DNA of 64,000 nt from Rhodococcus koreensis (GCF_900105905.1 NZ_FNSV01000005.1:558001-622000); one strand, 5' to 3'; counted from the stretch's first letter, positions 27,003-35,771 are shown. The notes: generated from the letters alone by a model not told the origin. Made by a program: numbers and translations.

Positions 27003-27281
27003 TCACCCACCCGGACGCGCGCCCTCGTCGAACGACTGTGCGGCATCGCCCGACTCGGCGGCGTCGGCCGCCGCAGTCAACACCTCGGCCAACTGGCGCG
27101 CACAGGCCGGGGTGAGTTGACCGAGCGCACCGTCGTGGGCGTAGATGCCCACGTACTCGGCAACGATGCGCGTCCCGGACCGGTGCTCGCGCATCTGCCG
27201 CGTATCGGCCGATACGTCGATATTCCCGTCACGCAGAATCCAATACGTCCGGTGGCCAACCCGTCCGGTGGGTTCGTTCAC
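27003..27281 (-). CDS. Small hypothetical protein
   Basis: This is a 92-aa protein from GTG 27281, with an AGAGGGA ribosome site 6-8 bases upstream. The middle part, YWILRDGNIDVSADTRQM then IVAEYVGIYAHDGALGQLTP and RQLAEVLTAAADAAES, has the alternating pattern of a compact domain with a closing amphipathic helix. I do not recognise the family. It looks like a plasmid- or phage-type accessory protein. Confidence 0.6.
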   Translation of the reverse strand: MNEPTGRVGHRTYWILRDGNIDVSADTRQMREHRSGTRIVAEYVGIYAHDGALGQLTPACARQLAEVLTAAADAAESGDAAQSFDEGARPGG

Positions 27282-28004
27282 AGCAATCCCTCTTCTTCAG
27301 CAATGGGCGAGACAGTCCGACAAGCCTTCCAGATCACGCCGGGGGCGGCGTACCGCGTTCCGCTCGGGCGCCGGCCACCCGCCGCATGCCTCACCGCTCG
27401 ATGAGCGGACCACACGGTGTTCGGGATCGTCGGACCGTCGTGCGCCCGGACCGGGGTGTTCCCTCCATCGCTGGTTGGGGTGCGCTTCGGATACGGCGGA
27501 GAAGGGCGGCCGCGAGCGCAACAGGTGGATCCGGTCTCGCGGTTCCCGCACCGATCGCCGCAGGGGCGATCGAGCCGACTGCCGCCGCGGCGCCGGCGTG
27601 CCCGCCCGTTGAGACACCACACGTGAGAACGTCCGCCGCACAAGGCAACCCGCCGCCCACCGGGTCTTGAACACCCACCGCTGCAACGACCCTCGAGGAC
27701 CGTGGGCCGATCAGCCACCCCGGGCCCCGACTGCCCGCTCCGGACTCGGTGTGCCAACTACGGGCCGGACGGCAACATGTCCGGGACGGTCCGGTCGGCG
27801 CCGGCCGCGGACAACGCCGCCCGGTTGGGCGATGGCGCAAGCACCGGGCCACGCCGGCACCGAACTCCACTCCGCCGCACGGTTGGGCGGCAATGGGCAC
27901 GAACAGACCGTGATCGTGGCCGGCTCATCGGTAGCCCCGACGGCATCGAGTTCGGCCGTCGGCCCGCGCCCGCACCACCTACGGATGCGGGCCGCAGCGT
28001 GAGG
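27282..28004. other. No confident gene (723 bp)
   Basis: All six frames are Arg-, Pro- or Ala-rich shadows. One minus-strand stretch (AADVLTCGVSTGGHAGAAAA) and one plus-strand stretch (GTELHSAARLGGNGHEQTVI) look slightly protein-like but have no start or domain. Probably decayed DNA. Confidence 0.35.
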
Positions 28005-28358
28005 CTACTTCCACCAGTCCCGCCTGCGATGCGGGACAACAATGTCGTCGAAGACCCTGGTGTCACCGGTATCCCACCGGCGACGCCCCGCCGCGAGGGT
28101 ACGAGCGGTACGGCGACGCTCACGACGGAGATCACGAGCATGACCCTCACCGTCGTAGCACAGCGAACACGAGCAGATCCTGGTGCCCGTGTACGTGAAA
28201 GCCCAGAAGCACTTCGTCGCGGGCAACCAGGCCCGACCCTCCTGACACCGGTCAGGGAGGTCGCACACGTCGTGGTAGTCGGCGTGTAACGGTTCAATGG
28301 AAAGTTCGCCACGGCGAAGACGAACCCAATACGGAGAATGCGCATCGGTACGGGACAA
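28005..28358 (-). CDS. Small Cys-containing hypothetical protein
   Basis: This is a 117-aa protein starting at TTG 28358 with an AAAGG ribosome site 7 bases upstream. It is rich in Trp, Arg and Cys: YHDVCDLPDRCQEGRAWLPA, KCFWAFTYTGTRICSCSLCY, DWWK at the end. Cys spacing (C-x-C-x2-C in ICSCSLC) hints at a metal site. Similar Cys/Trp-rich small proteins are frequent in actinobacterial phages and plasmids, but I cannot name the family. Confidence 0.65.
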   Translation of the reverse strand: MSRTDAHSPYWVRLRRGELSIEPLHADYHDVCDLPDRCQEGRAWLPATKCFWAFTYTGTRICSCSLCYDGEGHARDLRRERRRTARTLAAGRRRWDTGDTRVFDDIVVPHRRRDWWK

Positions 28359-28733
28359 GGCGGTGCCTTTCAGCGCTCAGGCGCCCCGGCCCGCTACCCC
28401 CGAATGAGGACGCACCGGGGCGGCGATAGGAGCACCGCATCCCTCGCCCGCCGAAGCGGGCATCGCCATCCACCAGAACTCATGCCGCCCATTCTGACAT
28501 CCACCTACGACAGACCCGAGCAGACCACACCCGCTTGCCATGGCGGCCCGGCAACAGCAACCCCCGCCCACCGGAACCCCATCCCCCATCTACCCTGCGT
28601 CTGCGGGCCACACCCGCTCCGCTGGGAGTCGTTTGCCGGCGCCGGACCGACCAGCACCACCCCGGCACCACCACCTCGGCACCACCGGTGAGTTGCATCG
28701 CGACCACCGCACCCCGGGGTGCCGCCCCGACAT
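28359..28733. other. No gene seen (375 bp)
   Basis: Overlapping long Pro/Arg-rich plus-strand frames begin here and continue to 29.6 kb. They lie opposite real minus-strand genes and are rejected. Confidence 0.4.
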
Positions 28734-28904
28734 TCACGTCGGATCCCACGGTGATCGTTCGACGCTGTTCAGCTCATCGAGAACCTCATCGACCGTGGTC
28801 GTCGGGATGCGGAAATCCTCGCCCTCCGACGCGCGGAGGCGACGACGTACCTGGGCGAGCATGGCGAGTTCACGCTCGAGGTCTGCTGCGGCTCGATCAC
28901 CCAC
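28734..28904 (-). CDS. Very small helical protein (56 aa)
   Basis: GTG 28904 follows an AGGGTGAGG ribosome site. The peptide ADLERELAMLAQVRRRLRAS then IPTTTVDEVLDELNSVER is well-formed and strongly helical. It is the second of two tiny minus-strand genes spaced 67 bp apart, and may work with the 28972 product. Function unknown. Confidence 0.6.
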   Translation of the reverse strand: MGDRAAADLERELAMLAQVRRRLRASEGEDFRIPTTTVDEVLDELNSVERSPWDPT

Positions 28905-28971
28905 GACCTCACCCTGCCCTGAAATGGGTGATAACCAGAGCGAGCCGCACGACAGACGCGAGAGTCCACCC

Positions 28972-29142
28972 TCAGTGCGGTGCAGCATCCGCGTCGCGGG
29001 GAGGGACTTGGCGTTCGAGCAGCTCCGCCAACTCCTCAATGGTGACCTCCACCGTGCCGAACATCGGATCCCCCTCCATAGCGGCGCGGGCGACCGCCCG
29101 ACCGAGACGTTCTATGAGGTCGGCATACAACGGATCCGTCAT
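28972..29142 (-). CDS. Very small acidic helical protein (56 aa)
   Basis: From ATG 29142 the frame reads MTDPLYADLIERLGRAVARA then VEVTIEELAELLERQVPP and stops at 28972. It is short but protein-like, with amphipathic helices. The ribosome site is weak. It precedes another 56-aa gene in the same direction. Confidence 0.55.
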   Translation of the reverse strand: MTDPLYADLIERLGRAVARAAMEGDPMFGTVEVTIEELAELLERQVPPRDADAAPH

Positions 29143-29200
29143 ACCGGACAAGTCTGCTGCACCCCCGAGCGTTCACCCCACCCACCCGAAAAAATCGGGT

Positions 29201-29473
29201 TCAGCTCTCCGGGTGTGTCGAGTCCGCCGCATCGAGTGCATGCAACGCCCGGGACGCCTTCCTCGACTGGCTCACGAATCGGAGGTGAATGGTCGCCGAC
29301 ACAAGCGCCCCCACCGCGAAGACGATCGCCAGAAGCCACCACCACGCACCAAACACCAGGAAAAGCCCCAGGCAAACGCAGGCGGCGCCCAGGAACGCCC
29401 ACTGCACACGCAGCACCTTCCGAGCCTTCTCATTGGCACGGGCCATCTCGGAAAGATAAAAGTCCTTGCTCAT
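29201..29473 (-). CDS. Small two-helix membrane protein
   Basis: This is a 90-aa protein from ATG 29473. A charged N-terminal helix (YLSEMARANEKARKVLRVQW) leads into two membrane segments (AFLGAACVCLGLFLVFGAWW, WLLAIVFAVGALVSATIHL), then a basic tail. A GGGAGG sequence lies 12-17 bases upstream. Family not recognised. The frame is open further up to 29560, but the residues there are not convincing. Confidence 0.6.
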   Translation of the reverse strand: MSKDFYLSEMARANEKARKVLRVQWAFLGAACVCLGLFLVFGAWWWLLAIVFAVGALVSATIHLRFVSQSRKASRALHALDAADSTHPES

Positions 29474-29560
29474 CGAATGAATGTCGACCTCCCGTTCACA
29501 CTCGGTCCGGACACTGGGGGAAGCGGTCAGCACCGACGAAGAAAGAAAACTCGCCATCAC

Positions 29561-29875
29561 CCACCACTACCTCCCTCACCGAACACACCCCCAGCGTAGG
29601 GGGCATGGCCGACAGTGTGCGGTGCCGACGCGTCTGACCAGGGCTGTCGGTGGCTCCGCGCCGCGGCGGGAAGGGGCCGCCGGCGACCACGGAGCGCCGG
29701 AGCACCCAGGCCCCGTCCTCGTCGCCGGCGCGCTTCTGGCTGTGCGCGCAAAGATGTCCGCACAGAGCACCGATGGCTCGCCAATGCTGCGCCACAGAGG
29801 CCGGGCCGACCGAGAATGACTGCGCTGATGGCCGGCGACAGGGCCGCCGAATCCATCAGGCCAGTGTCCACAATG
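29561..29875. other. No gene seen (315 bp)
   Basis: This is the region just past the 3' end of the Lsr2-domain gene. GC-rich, with no supported frame. Confidence 0.4.
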
Positions 29876-31000
29876 TCACGCGACCGGAAACGCTGCCTGC
29901 GCATCATGGAAGGCCCGCTCGACCTCGGCCGGAATCCGGCCGCGGGAGGACACCACGTGCCCCTCCCCGATCGCCCACTCCCGAATCTCCCTGGACGCCC
30001 TCTTCGCCGAAACCTTGCTCACCGACGCGCTCGTGACCGGAGCCTTCTCCGCGGCCGCCGGTTTCGCGGCCGTCCTTGTCGCCGGAGCCTTGCTCGTCGC
30101 CGACCTCGTCACCGGAGCGGCCGGCGGGGCGGTCTTCTTCCCGGCCGCCTTTGTCGCGGAAGGCTTCCTGGCCGGCGCCGTTCGTCTCCGAGCCTTCGTG
30201 GCCTGCGCGTCATGGAAGGCGCGCTCGAGTTCAGCGGGAATCCGGCCGCGGGAGGACACCACGTGCCCCTCCCCGATCGCCCACTCCCGAATCTCTTTGG
30301 TCGTCTTCTTCGCTGGCGCCGTGCTCACCGACGCACTCGTCACCGGAGCCGCCGCGGACTTCTTCTGTACGGCCGCCTTCTCCGCCGGACCGGTGCTTGC
30401 CGCCGACCTCTTCACCGGAGCGGTCGCCGCGGACGCCTTCGTCGCAGCTGTCTTCTTCGCGGGCGCCTTCCTTGCGGGCGCCGTGCTCGCCGCTACCGTC
30501 TTGGCCGGAGCGGTCGGCGCGGCCGTGGTCTTCGCAGCTGCCTTCTTCGCACTCGTCTTCTTCACCTTCGCCGGCTTGGCCTGAACCGTCTTCGCCTGCG
30601 CGTCGTCGAAGGCTTGCTCGATCTCGGCCGAAATCCGGCCGCGGGAGGACACCTCCAAGCCCGCCCCGATCGCCCACGCACGAATCTCCCTGGTCGTCTT
30701 CTTCGTTGGCGCCCCGCTTGCCGCTGCCCTGTTCGTCGAGGCCTTTTCCCCGACTACCTTCTTTGCTGCCCTCTTCTTCGCCGTCGTCGTCTCCGCGATC
30801 GTCTTCTTCGCGGCCGTCCTCTTCACCTTCGCCGGTTCAGCCGGAGCCGGCTTCGCCTGCGCGTCATGGAAGGCTTGCTCGATCTCGACCGAAATCCGGC
30901 CACGGGAGGACACCTCCAAGCCCGCCCCGATCGCCCACTCACGAATCTCTTTGGTCGTCATCTTCGCCGAACCTGCAGAACCCCTCGGTGATACCGCCAC
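29876..31000 (-). CDS. Protein with four Lsr2-type DNA-binding domains on Ala/Lys-rich linkers
   Basis: This is a 374-aa protein from GTG 31000, chosen for its GGGGAG ribosome site. Four copies of the Lsr2 C-terminal fold pattern IREWAIGxGxxVSSRGRIxxE, with AFxDAQ following, lie at about residues 14-49, 100-136, 230-267 and 333-369, each with the RGR minor-groove clamp (33-35, 120-122, 251-253, 353-355). Linkers are long, basic and Ala/Lys/Pro-rich, like histone H1 tails (AAKKTIAETTTAKKRAAKK, APARKAPAKKTAATKAS). There is no Lsr2 N-terminal oligomerisation domain. Lsr2 itself has one such domain and silences AT-rich foreign DNA. This should be a monomeric, multivalent DNA binder. Domains 1-2 and 3-4 are pairwise closest, suggesting duplication of a duplicated unit. 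Confidence 0.88.
   Translation of the reverse strand: MAVSPRGSAGSAKMTTKEIREWAIGAGLEVSSRGRISVEIEQAFHDAQAKPAPAEPAKVKRTAAKKTIAETTTAKKRAAKKVVGEKASTNRAAASGAPTKKTTREIRAWAIGAGLEVSSRGRISAEIEQAFDDAQAKTVQAKPAKVKKTSAKKAAAKTTAAPTAPAKTVAASTAPARKAPAKKTAATKASAATAPVKRSAASTGPAEKAAVQKKSAAAPVTSASVSTAPAKKTTKEIREWAIGEGHVVSSRGRIPAELERAFHDAQATKARRRTAPARKPSATKAAGKKTAPPAAPVTRSATSKAPATRTAAKPAAAEKAPVTSASVSKVSAKRASREIREWAIGEGHVVSSRGRIPAEVERAFHDAQAAFPVA
29885..30955. repeat. Four copies of an about 100-bp coding repeat (Lsr2 domains)
   Basis: The DNA for the four domains lies near 29890-29995, 30200-30310, 30590-30700 and 30860-30960. The first and second copies are almost identical over more than 50 bp (around 29934-29988 and 30240-30294), as are the third and fourth, so recombination between copies could change domain number. 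Confidence 0.7.
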
Positions 31001-31652
31001 GTTGTCTCCCCATTTCGCCAGGCAATCGTCAAACACACAGTAGCGGCATTTCGGCGCCCCCGCCGCCAGCCGATGAAACGGCAACCAATCACACGCGGGC
31101 CGCACTGATCTGGGAAGACCCGTAGCCCTCACCCTGTCGTCTGACAGGACCACACAGAGCACCATCTGCCGACGGTGCCGGACGACTGCAGGACCATGTC
31201 AGCCAACCAGGCCTGGGTCTTCTTTTCGTATCGGAGAGAGAATACGGACTCTATTGCTCTGCAATCGTTTCCGACGATCAATAGGGATCACGGCAGAACC
31301 GTCGACATGCACCGAATTCGCGGAACTGCCACGACGTGAAACGCAGCCCCAAACAGAAATGGCGTGAAAGTGTTCGAGCCCCCAACCACGGCCTCGAGGA
31401 GACCGAGAGATAGAGAATCACCTGATACCCCATTTTCCCAACCGATCTCCAACCCATCACCAAGCATGAACCCTGTGTCACCGTGCTGGATGCGAGTCCA
31501 CACCCACGCCCATCCGTTGCCGAAGCCCGGGCTACGGAAGCCGAGCGCTTCCCACACCCACACATTTCAAGTGGTGGACCTCACCCGGGACCGTGACCAC
31601 CTCGTCGACGGTGCCCTGGTCGGTCAGCCGCGTCAGTGGACTCGGCGAATGG
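31001..31652. other. No confident gene (652 bp)
   Basis: Upstream of the Lsr2-domain gene. AT content rises around 31220-31460, which may hold its promoter. Frames here show no domain. Confidence 0.4.
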
Positions 31653-31860
31653 TCAGTGCAGTCGAGCCCAGGGTTCCGCGGCGGGCAGCATCAGGACGAG
31701 TTCGGCGGGGTGGTTGCGGCAGCCGCACATCACCCCGTCGAAGTCCGGGGCGGCGGCGAGGATCTGATGGCGAAACATTGGCCGAGGGCCGGATCGCTCG
31801 CGCTCACCCCCGGGAACAGCTGCACCCGATCGGCCCACCGCACGCCGTCATCGAGGGCCG
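31653..31860 (-). pseudogene. Decayed gene fragment
   Basis: Two frames together give DDGVRWADRVQLFPGVSASD and then, after a shift near 31775, FRHQILAAAPDFDGVMCGCR followed by NHPAELVLMLPAAEPW. The sequence is protein-like but has no start and no recognised domain. One indel separates the halves. Confidence 0.4.
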
Positions 31861-32094
31861 TCCCGACGAGGGCAGTCACTGCTGTTCGGTTGCCCCTGAC
31901 CCACTATGTCAACGTCGACAGGCGAACCGTCGGAACCATCGATACCCTCACCCGATCCCCACCTGAAACGGTGAGCCGGCCGCGACAGACCCCGAATCAG
32001 TCTCGCACACCACGCATCCCAGCGGGGACCCGCGTACACCGTTCAACGAGATTCCTATAAACAGACCGCTCATACTTTTCGCAGGGGAGGCTCC

Positions 32095-32409
32095 ATGAAG
32101 AGCACGATGGTCATCGCCGCAGGCGCATTGGCACTCGGCTTCGGCGCAATGTGCGCTCCGACCGCCACCGCGCAGGACGCCGGCTACGGGGAGTACCCCT
32201 GCAGTGACCAATTCCAGGTCCCATGGTCACTCGATGCATGGAACGGCACCCACAAGGTCGCATTCAGCCCCTTCGGAACCGACAACATCGAGTGCGTCTC
32301 ATTCTACGGACAGACCGCGGCGTACCAGCTCGATGCGCAGGGACGAAAGCATGCCCTCAATCCGCCATCCGGCGTACTCGGTGCGTTTGTCCCGAATCTC
32401 TACTTCTGA
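32095..32409 (+). CDS. Small secreted protein with signal peptide
   Basis: This 104-aa protein has a clear Sec signal peptide: basic MKSTMV, hydrophobic IAAGALALGFGAM, and a cleavage site likely after TATA (before QDAGYG). The mature part of about 77 residues has two Cys (YPCSDQF and IECVSF) that could pair. A GGGGAGG ribosome site precedes the ATG. The family is not recognised; similar small exported proteins are common in rhodococci and mycobacteria. Confidence 0.75.
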   Translation: MKSTMVIAAGALALGFGAMCAPTATAQDAGYGEYPCSDQFQVPWSLDAWNGTHKVAFSPFGTDNIECVSFYGQTAAYQLDAQGRKHALNPPSGVLGAFVPNLYF

Positions 32410-32690
32410 GACCCCGCGGCGTACTGACCACCCCCATCGGATCTGCCCTCCCATCGGCCCCGCGCGGGCAGGGCCGCTTCCATCTCCGGGGCCTGCACCA
32501 CCCCCACATCGGTGACGAACTCCGGCGCCTGCGCGCCCCGACCGCGCCATCGTCGGTCAAACCCATCAGCGCCACCCCCGCAGGATTGAGATACAGCGGG
32601 CGACCGCTGTCGTAGTCGGAGACGGCAACCAGGTTCTGGGCACGTTCGATCACCGCGAGCAGCAGCCGAGTATCCGCCGCCGTCGGCCCC
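32400..32690 (-). pseudogene. Remnant of a PAS-domain protein
   Basis: TRLLLAVIERAQNLVAVSDY then DSGRPLYLNPAGVALMGLTD is a typical PAS-domain start. Near 32545 the natural reading shifts frame to QAPEFVTDVGVVQAPEMEAA and ends soon after. No start codon, and no output domain (kinase, GGDEF) follows. One frameshift and truncation on both sides. Confidence 0.5.
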
Positions 32691-32725
32691 CCTTACGATC
32701 CCGTTCCGTACCGACCGGCGAGGTG

Positions 32726-32806
32726 TCAGCGAGCGGTCGGAGTGTTCGGTCGGCGATCGTCGGCGTACATGGCCTCGACCCGCGCCTTGATCTCGGCGGT
32801 GCTCAT
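32726..32806 (-). pseudogene. Truncated copy of the small protein encoded at 41181
   Basis: MSTAEIKARVEAMYADDRRP is clearly similar to MSTRQIKAHLEVMFAPETDH of the 50-aa protein at 41181, but stops after 26 residues. It may be a relic of a duplication. Confidence 0.45.
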
Positions 32807-33757
32807 CACACCGGGCCGCCGCCACGTCCGGGATTCGGGCACGGACATCGTCGGGGTCGAGGGTATCGCGATGAGAAATCTGCCTTCGTCACTCGGGTGT
32901 GGGGCCGCCACCGCGGCGGCCCGCGTGGCTGGTCCAGCACCCACGCATAGGTGTGATCTGATTCACATGCCGCGGCGTTACATGCACCATCCCCAACCAT
33001 CGACCGGCCACCACCAGCACACCGGCCTGGGCCCGACACCCTCCTCGCCGCCGACACCCCCACCTTCCCGGACGGCCGCCCGCCACGTGGACCGAGCCGA
33101 AAGCCTGCACGACGGGCACACACCCCCGTCTTTGACCGACACAATCGCCCAATCCCTGCCCGCACACCTCGAGCACGCGTGGTCTGGGCTGACCGATGAC
33201 GACCCGACGCCCCGACGGCCTGCCGGCCCGCACAGACGGCCACGTCACGGATGTGATGCCAGTTACTTTCCAGCGATTCTCTTCGGCATCGGGTGCCGCG
33301 CCGCTACGCTCGACAACACACCCCGATACCAACCCCTGAGACGGGCGCCGGGTGTAGAGCATCCGGGCACCTCCCGGATCCACCGATGTCGAGCCCAGGC
33401 ATCACCGCACCGACATCCCCACCCGTGTGGGCGCGGTGCGCACCGAAACCAGTCCCGAACCCCGGTCGGTCACTGTCGTGAACCCGACCGCCCATCCCCG
33501 GGGCTCAGAAGTGAAACCGCGATGCGTCGAGGGGTCATGTCGCACAACACTTCCCGGACCACAACGAAACGGTGCGCACCCGATCCCACACCGTCCGCGC
33601 CCACAGGAAGCCCACACTCACCCACATCGATGTGCCGTACACGCGCGGGCCGGGGACCGCCCACAGCCCGCCAGCCGCACCGTGCGCACCGTGCGCACCT
33701 CGCTGCGCGATCCGCCGATCGTGTCACCGTTCATTTTTCGAAAGCGACTCATCTGCT
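32807..33757. other. No confident gene (951 bp)
   Basis: Several overlapping His/Pro/Arg-rich frames run through here. The plus-strand stretch PSLTDTIAQSLPAHLEHAWS near 33125-33190 is slightly protein-like, but there is no start or domain. Treated as decayed or non-coding DNA upstream of the whiB-like gene. Confidence 0.35.
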
Positions 33758-34090
33758 GTGCCTGATCATCTCCACCACCCCATCGACCTGGACTGGCAGC
33801 ACCGCGCCTCATGCCGCGGCACCGACACCGACATGTTCTTCTCCCTCGACGGTGAACGCGGCAACGTCCGCGCCCGGCGCGAGCGCGCCGCCAAACAAAT
33901 CTGCCAAGACTGCCCCGTGCTCGACAACTGCCGCGCGCACGCCCTCACCGCCACCGAGTCTTATGGCATCTGGGGTGGCATGTCCGAAACCGAACGCGCC
34001 CGCCACACCCGGCGCACCCGCCGCCCGGCACGACCCCGCGAGCGTGTCGTGTCGACGGACCCTTTAACCTGGCGGATCCGAACACCCTGA
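33758..34090 (+). CDS. WhiB-family redox-sensing transcriptional regulator
   Basis: This is a 110-aa protein from GTG 33758. The four iron-sulfur Cys are in ASCRGTD, ICQDC and LDNC; the turn GIWGGMSETER and a basic Arg-rich tail complete the WhiB pattern. Such proteins hold a [4Fe-4S] cluster and modulate sigma-factor-driven transcription. No strong ribosome site is visible, so the start is uncertain. The DUF4193-like gene follows 19 bp later and may be cotranscribed. Confidence 0.88.
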   Translation: MPDHLHHPIDLDWQHRASCRGTDTDMFFSLDGERGNVRARRERAAKQICQDCPVLDNCRAHALTATESYGIWGGMSETERARHTRRTRRPARPRERVVSTDPLTWRIRTP

Positions 34091-34109
34091 GCGTGAAGGT
34101 AGAACAGCC

Positions 34110-34400
34110 ATGGCCACCGACTACGACGCACCACGAGTCACCGAATCCGACGAGCCGGACACCTCCCTCGAACAGCTGACCGCCAGCCGGAAAGACACCC
34201 AGTCCCCCGTCGTCGACGTCGAAGACACCGACACCGCCGAGTCGTTCGAACTGCCCGGCGCGGACCTGTCCGGTGAAGAATTCACCGTCCGTGTCATCCC
34301 GAAGCAGTCGGACGAATTCACATGCACCAGTTGTTTTCTGGTCCACCACCGCAGCCGCCTCGCCGACGCTGCGCAACAACTCTGCCGCGACTGCGCCTGA
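34110..34400 (+). CDS. DUF4193-family protein
   Basis: This 96-aa protein has the family pattern from the first residues (MATDYDAPR), an acidic middle (ESFELPGADLSGEEFTVRVI) and a C-terminal zinc-finger-like part (DEFTCTSCFLVHHRSRLAD, then CRDCA). Actinobacterial DUF4193 proteins are small, conserved and probably bind zinc; their role is unknown to me. It follows the WhiB gene closely. Confidence 0.88.
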   Translation: MATDYDAPRVTESDEPDTSLEQLTASRKDTQSPVVDVEDTDTAESFELPGADLSGEEFTVRVIPKQSDEFTCTSCFLVHHRSRLADAAQQLCRDCA

Positions 34401-34525
34401 GTACGTCAGCGCACTCGAGATACTCGGCCCATCGCCAGGTTGAGCGGAGTCCGCATTGCCCACGCTCGTTCCGCCGGCACGGCAGCCCTGACGGAGCCCT
34501 TCCCGAAGGTCGCCCGGCGGCGCGG

Positions 34526-34599
34526 TGGGGCGGGCGGGGCTCGAACCCGCGACCAATGGATTATGAGTCCACGGCTCTAACCGACTGAGCTACCGCCCC
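34526..34599 (-). tRNA. tRNA with CAT anticodon (Ile2 or elongator Met)
   Basis: A full cloverleaf can be drawn on the minus strand: acceptor GGGGCGG with CCGCCCC, D-arm TAGCTCAGTCGGTTAGAGC, anticodon stem GTGGA with TCCAT around loop CTCATAA, and T-arm GCGGGTTCGAGCCCCGC. The anticodon is CAT. The TTGGTCGC variable region resembles tRNA-Ile2 (lysidine-modified), but elongator tRNA-Met cannot be excluded. CCA is not encoded. Confidence 0.88.
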
Positions 34600-34682
34600 A
34601 TCACCGCACCACCCCTCGCTCTGCGGGCGTAGCGATGGTATCTCCACATTGCTGCCCCGTCCCGCTCGCGGCGGGGCAGTGC

Positions 34683-35270
34683 TCATACGCGGCCGAAGAG
34701 CTGCCGCACGCCACCGTCCTCATCGACGGCATACAACGCCATTCCCAACAGATCGAGAATCCGTTGCGGCATCGACACCGCCTCGATCCGCTGCGCGGCC
34801 CCCGCGGGCAGGGTGTCGGTGAAGAAGGTGCCGAGCGCGGCGGCGTGCTTGCCCTCGGTGCCCCAGACGATCTTGCCGGTGTCGTGGTCGGACACCATCG
34901 TCAGGTACTTGTGGTGGCGGCGCCACGAAATCTCGTCCACCCCGATCTCGACCAGATTCGTGAATCGGTCGAGGTCGAGTTTGTCGGCGACGACCCGGCC
35001 GCAGATCGCGCCGACGGTGCGCCAGGTGATGCGGTAGAACGTCGCCACGGTGGACTTGTCTGTCTTGGTGGCCAGCCACACCGCCAGGTCCTCGAAGTCG
35101 CGGGTGAACCCGGATCCGGGGCGGGCGAAGTCCACCGCCTCGACCAGCACCCCGTGCTCGGGGCACCGCAGTCGCCGGCGGCGCATCGTGAGCACACAGA
35201 CGCGTCCGCCCAGGTTGAGGTGCCGCCACGACGAGTCCACCTCCCGGGTGTCGTAACGATGAAGGGTTGA
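34683..35270 (-). pseudogene. Truncated ISL3-family transposase
   Basis: The frame 34683-35240 reads RRRRLRCPEHGVLVEAVDFA, FTRDFEDLAVWLATKTDKST, NLVEIGVDEISWRRHHKYLT and VWGTEGKHAAALGTFFTDTL, a clear ISL3 transposase, with the first catalytic Asp in VDEIS. The N-terminal zinc-finger part is missing, and the protein ends soon after IEAVSM with an unrelated tail (PQRILDLLGMALYAVDEDGG), so the catalytic C-terminus is lost. It abuts the MFS fragment at about 35270. Confidence 0.75.
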
Positions 35271-35271
35271 A

Positions 35272-35605
35272 TAAGCAGTGCCGAGCAGCCCAGCATGATG
35301 CGGCGTTTGCCGTACAGGTCGCCGAGGCGTCCGCTGATCGGGGTGGCGACGGCGGCGGCCAGCAGGGTTGCGGTGACGACCCAGGTCGCGTTCGAGCGCG
35401 TCGTATCGAGCAGCTCGGGCAGCTCGCCGATCAGCGGCACGACGAGCGTCTGCATGACCGCGGCAACCACGCCGGCGAAGGCGAGCACGGCGACCACGGC
35501 ATTGGTCCGAACCGCAGGCCCTGGGTCGTTCGGGATCGGAGGCGTGGCGCCATCAGGTTGCGCGGAGGAGGGAGAATCAGTCACGAAACCGTGGGAGAAC
35601 GTCAT
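35272..35605 (-). pseudogene. N-terminal fragment of an EmrB/QacA-type MFS transporter
   Basis: About 110 residues match the start of a drug:H+ antiporter: a helix ending VVPLIGELPELLDTTRSNAT, then ATLLAAAVATPISGRLGDLY and GKRRIMLGCSALL. It is cut off at the ISL3 remnant, so the remaining 12 or so helices are missing. The intact exporter at 35772 lies just upstream in the same direction and may be a paralogue. Confidence 0.7.
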
Positions 35606-35771
35606 CGCGGGTTGATCCGTATCTCGCCCTGCAGGCGGGTTTGCTGTGAACCACTGGTCTCAACTCGCCCTGACACCCAGGGCCTTAACCAACCCACAAC
35701 CGTTCGGTGGATCGAGGATAAGGCACGCTGGGGACTTGCTCGATCGGAGTGAAATCCCGCGAGACCGACGA

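Noticed and set aside
28535..29637. Two overlapping Pro/Arg/Thr-rich plus-strand frames of about 360 aa
   Set aside because: They lie opposite three plausible minus-strand genes and have no recognisable domain.
29885..30955. CRISPR-like array
   Set aside because: The regular repeats are coding copies of Lsr2 domains, about 100 bp long with unequal coding spacers. No CRISPR array was seen anywhere in the window.
29615..30991. Arg/Leu-rich open frame opposite the Lsr2-domain gene
   Set aside because: It mirrors the Ala/Lys repeats on the other strand and has no ribosome site or domain.
34526..34599. Integration hotspot at the tRNA gene with att repeats
   Set aside because: No integrase gene and no repeated tRNA 3' end were seen in the window, so an att call cannot be supported.
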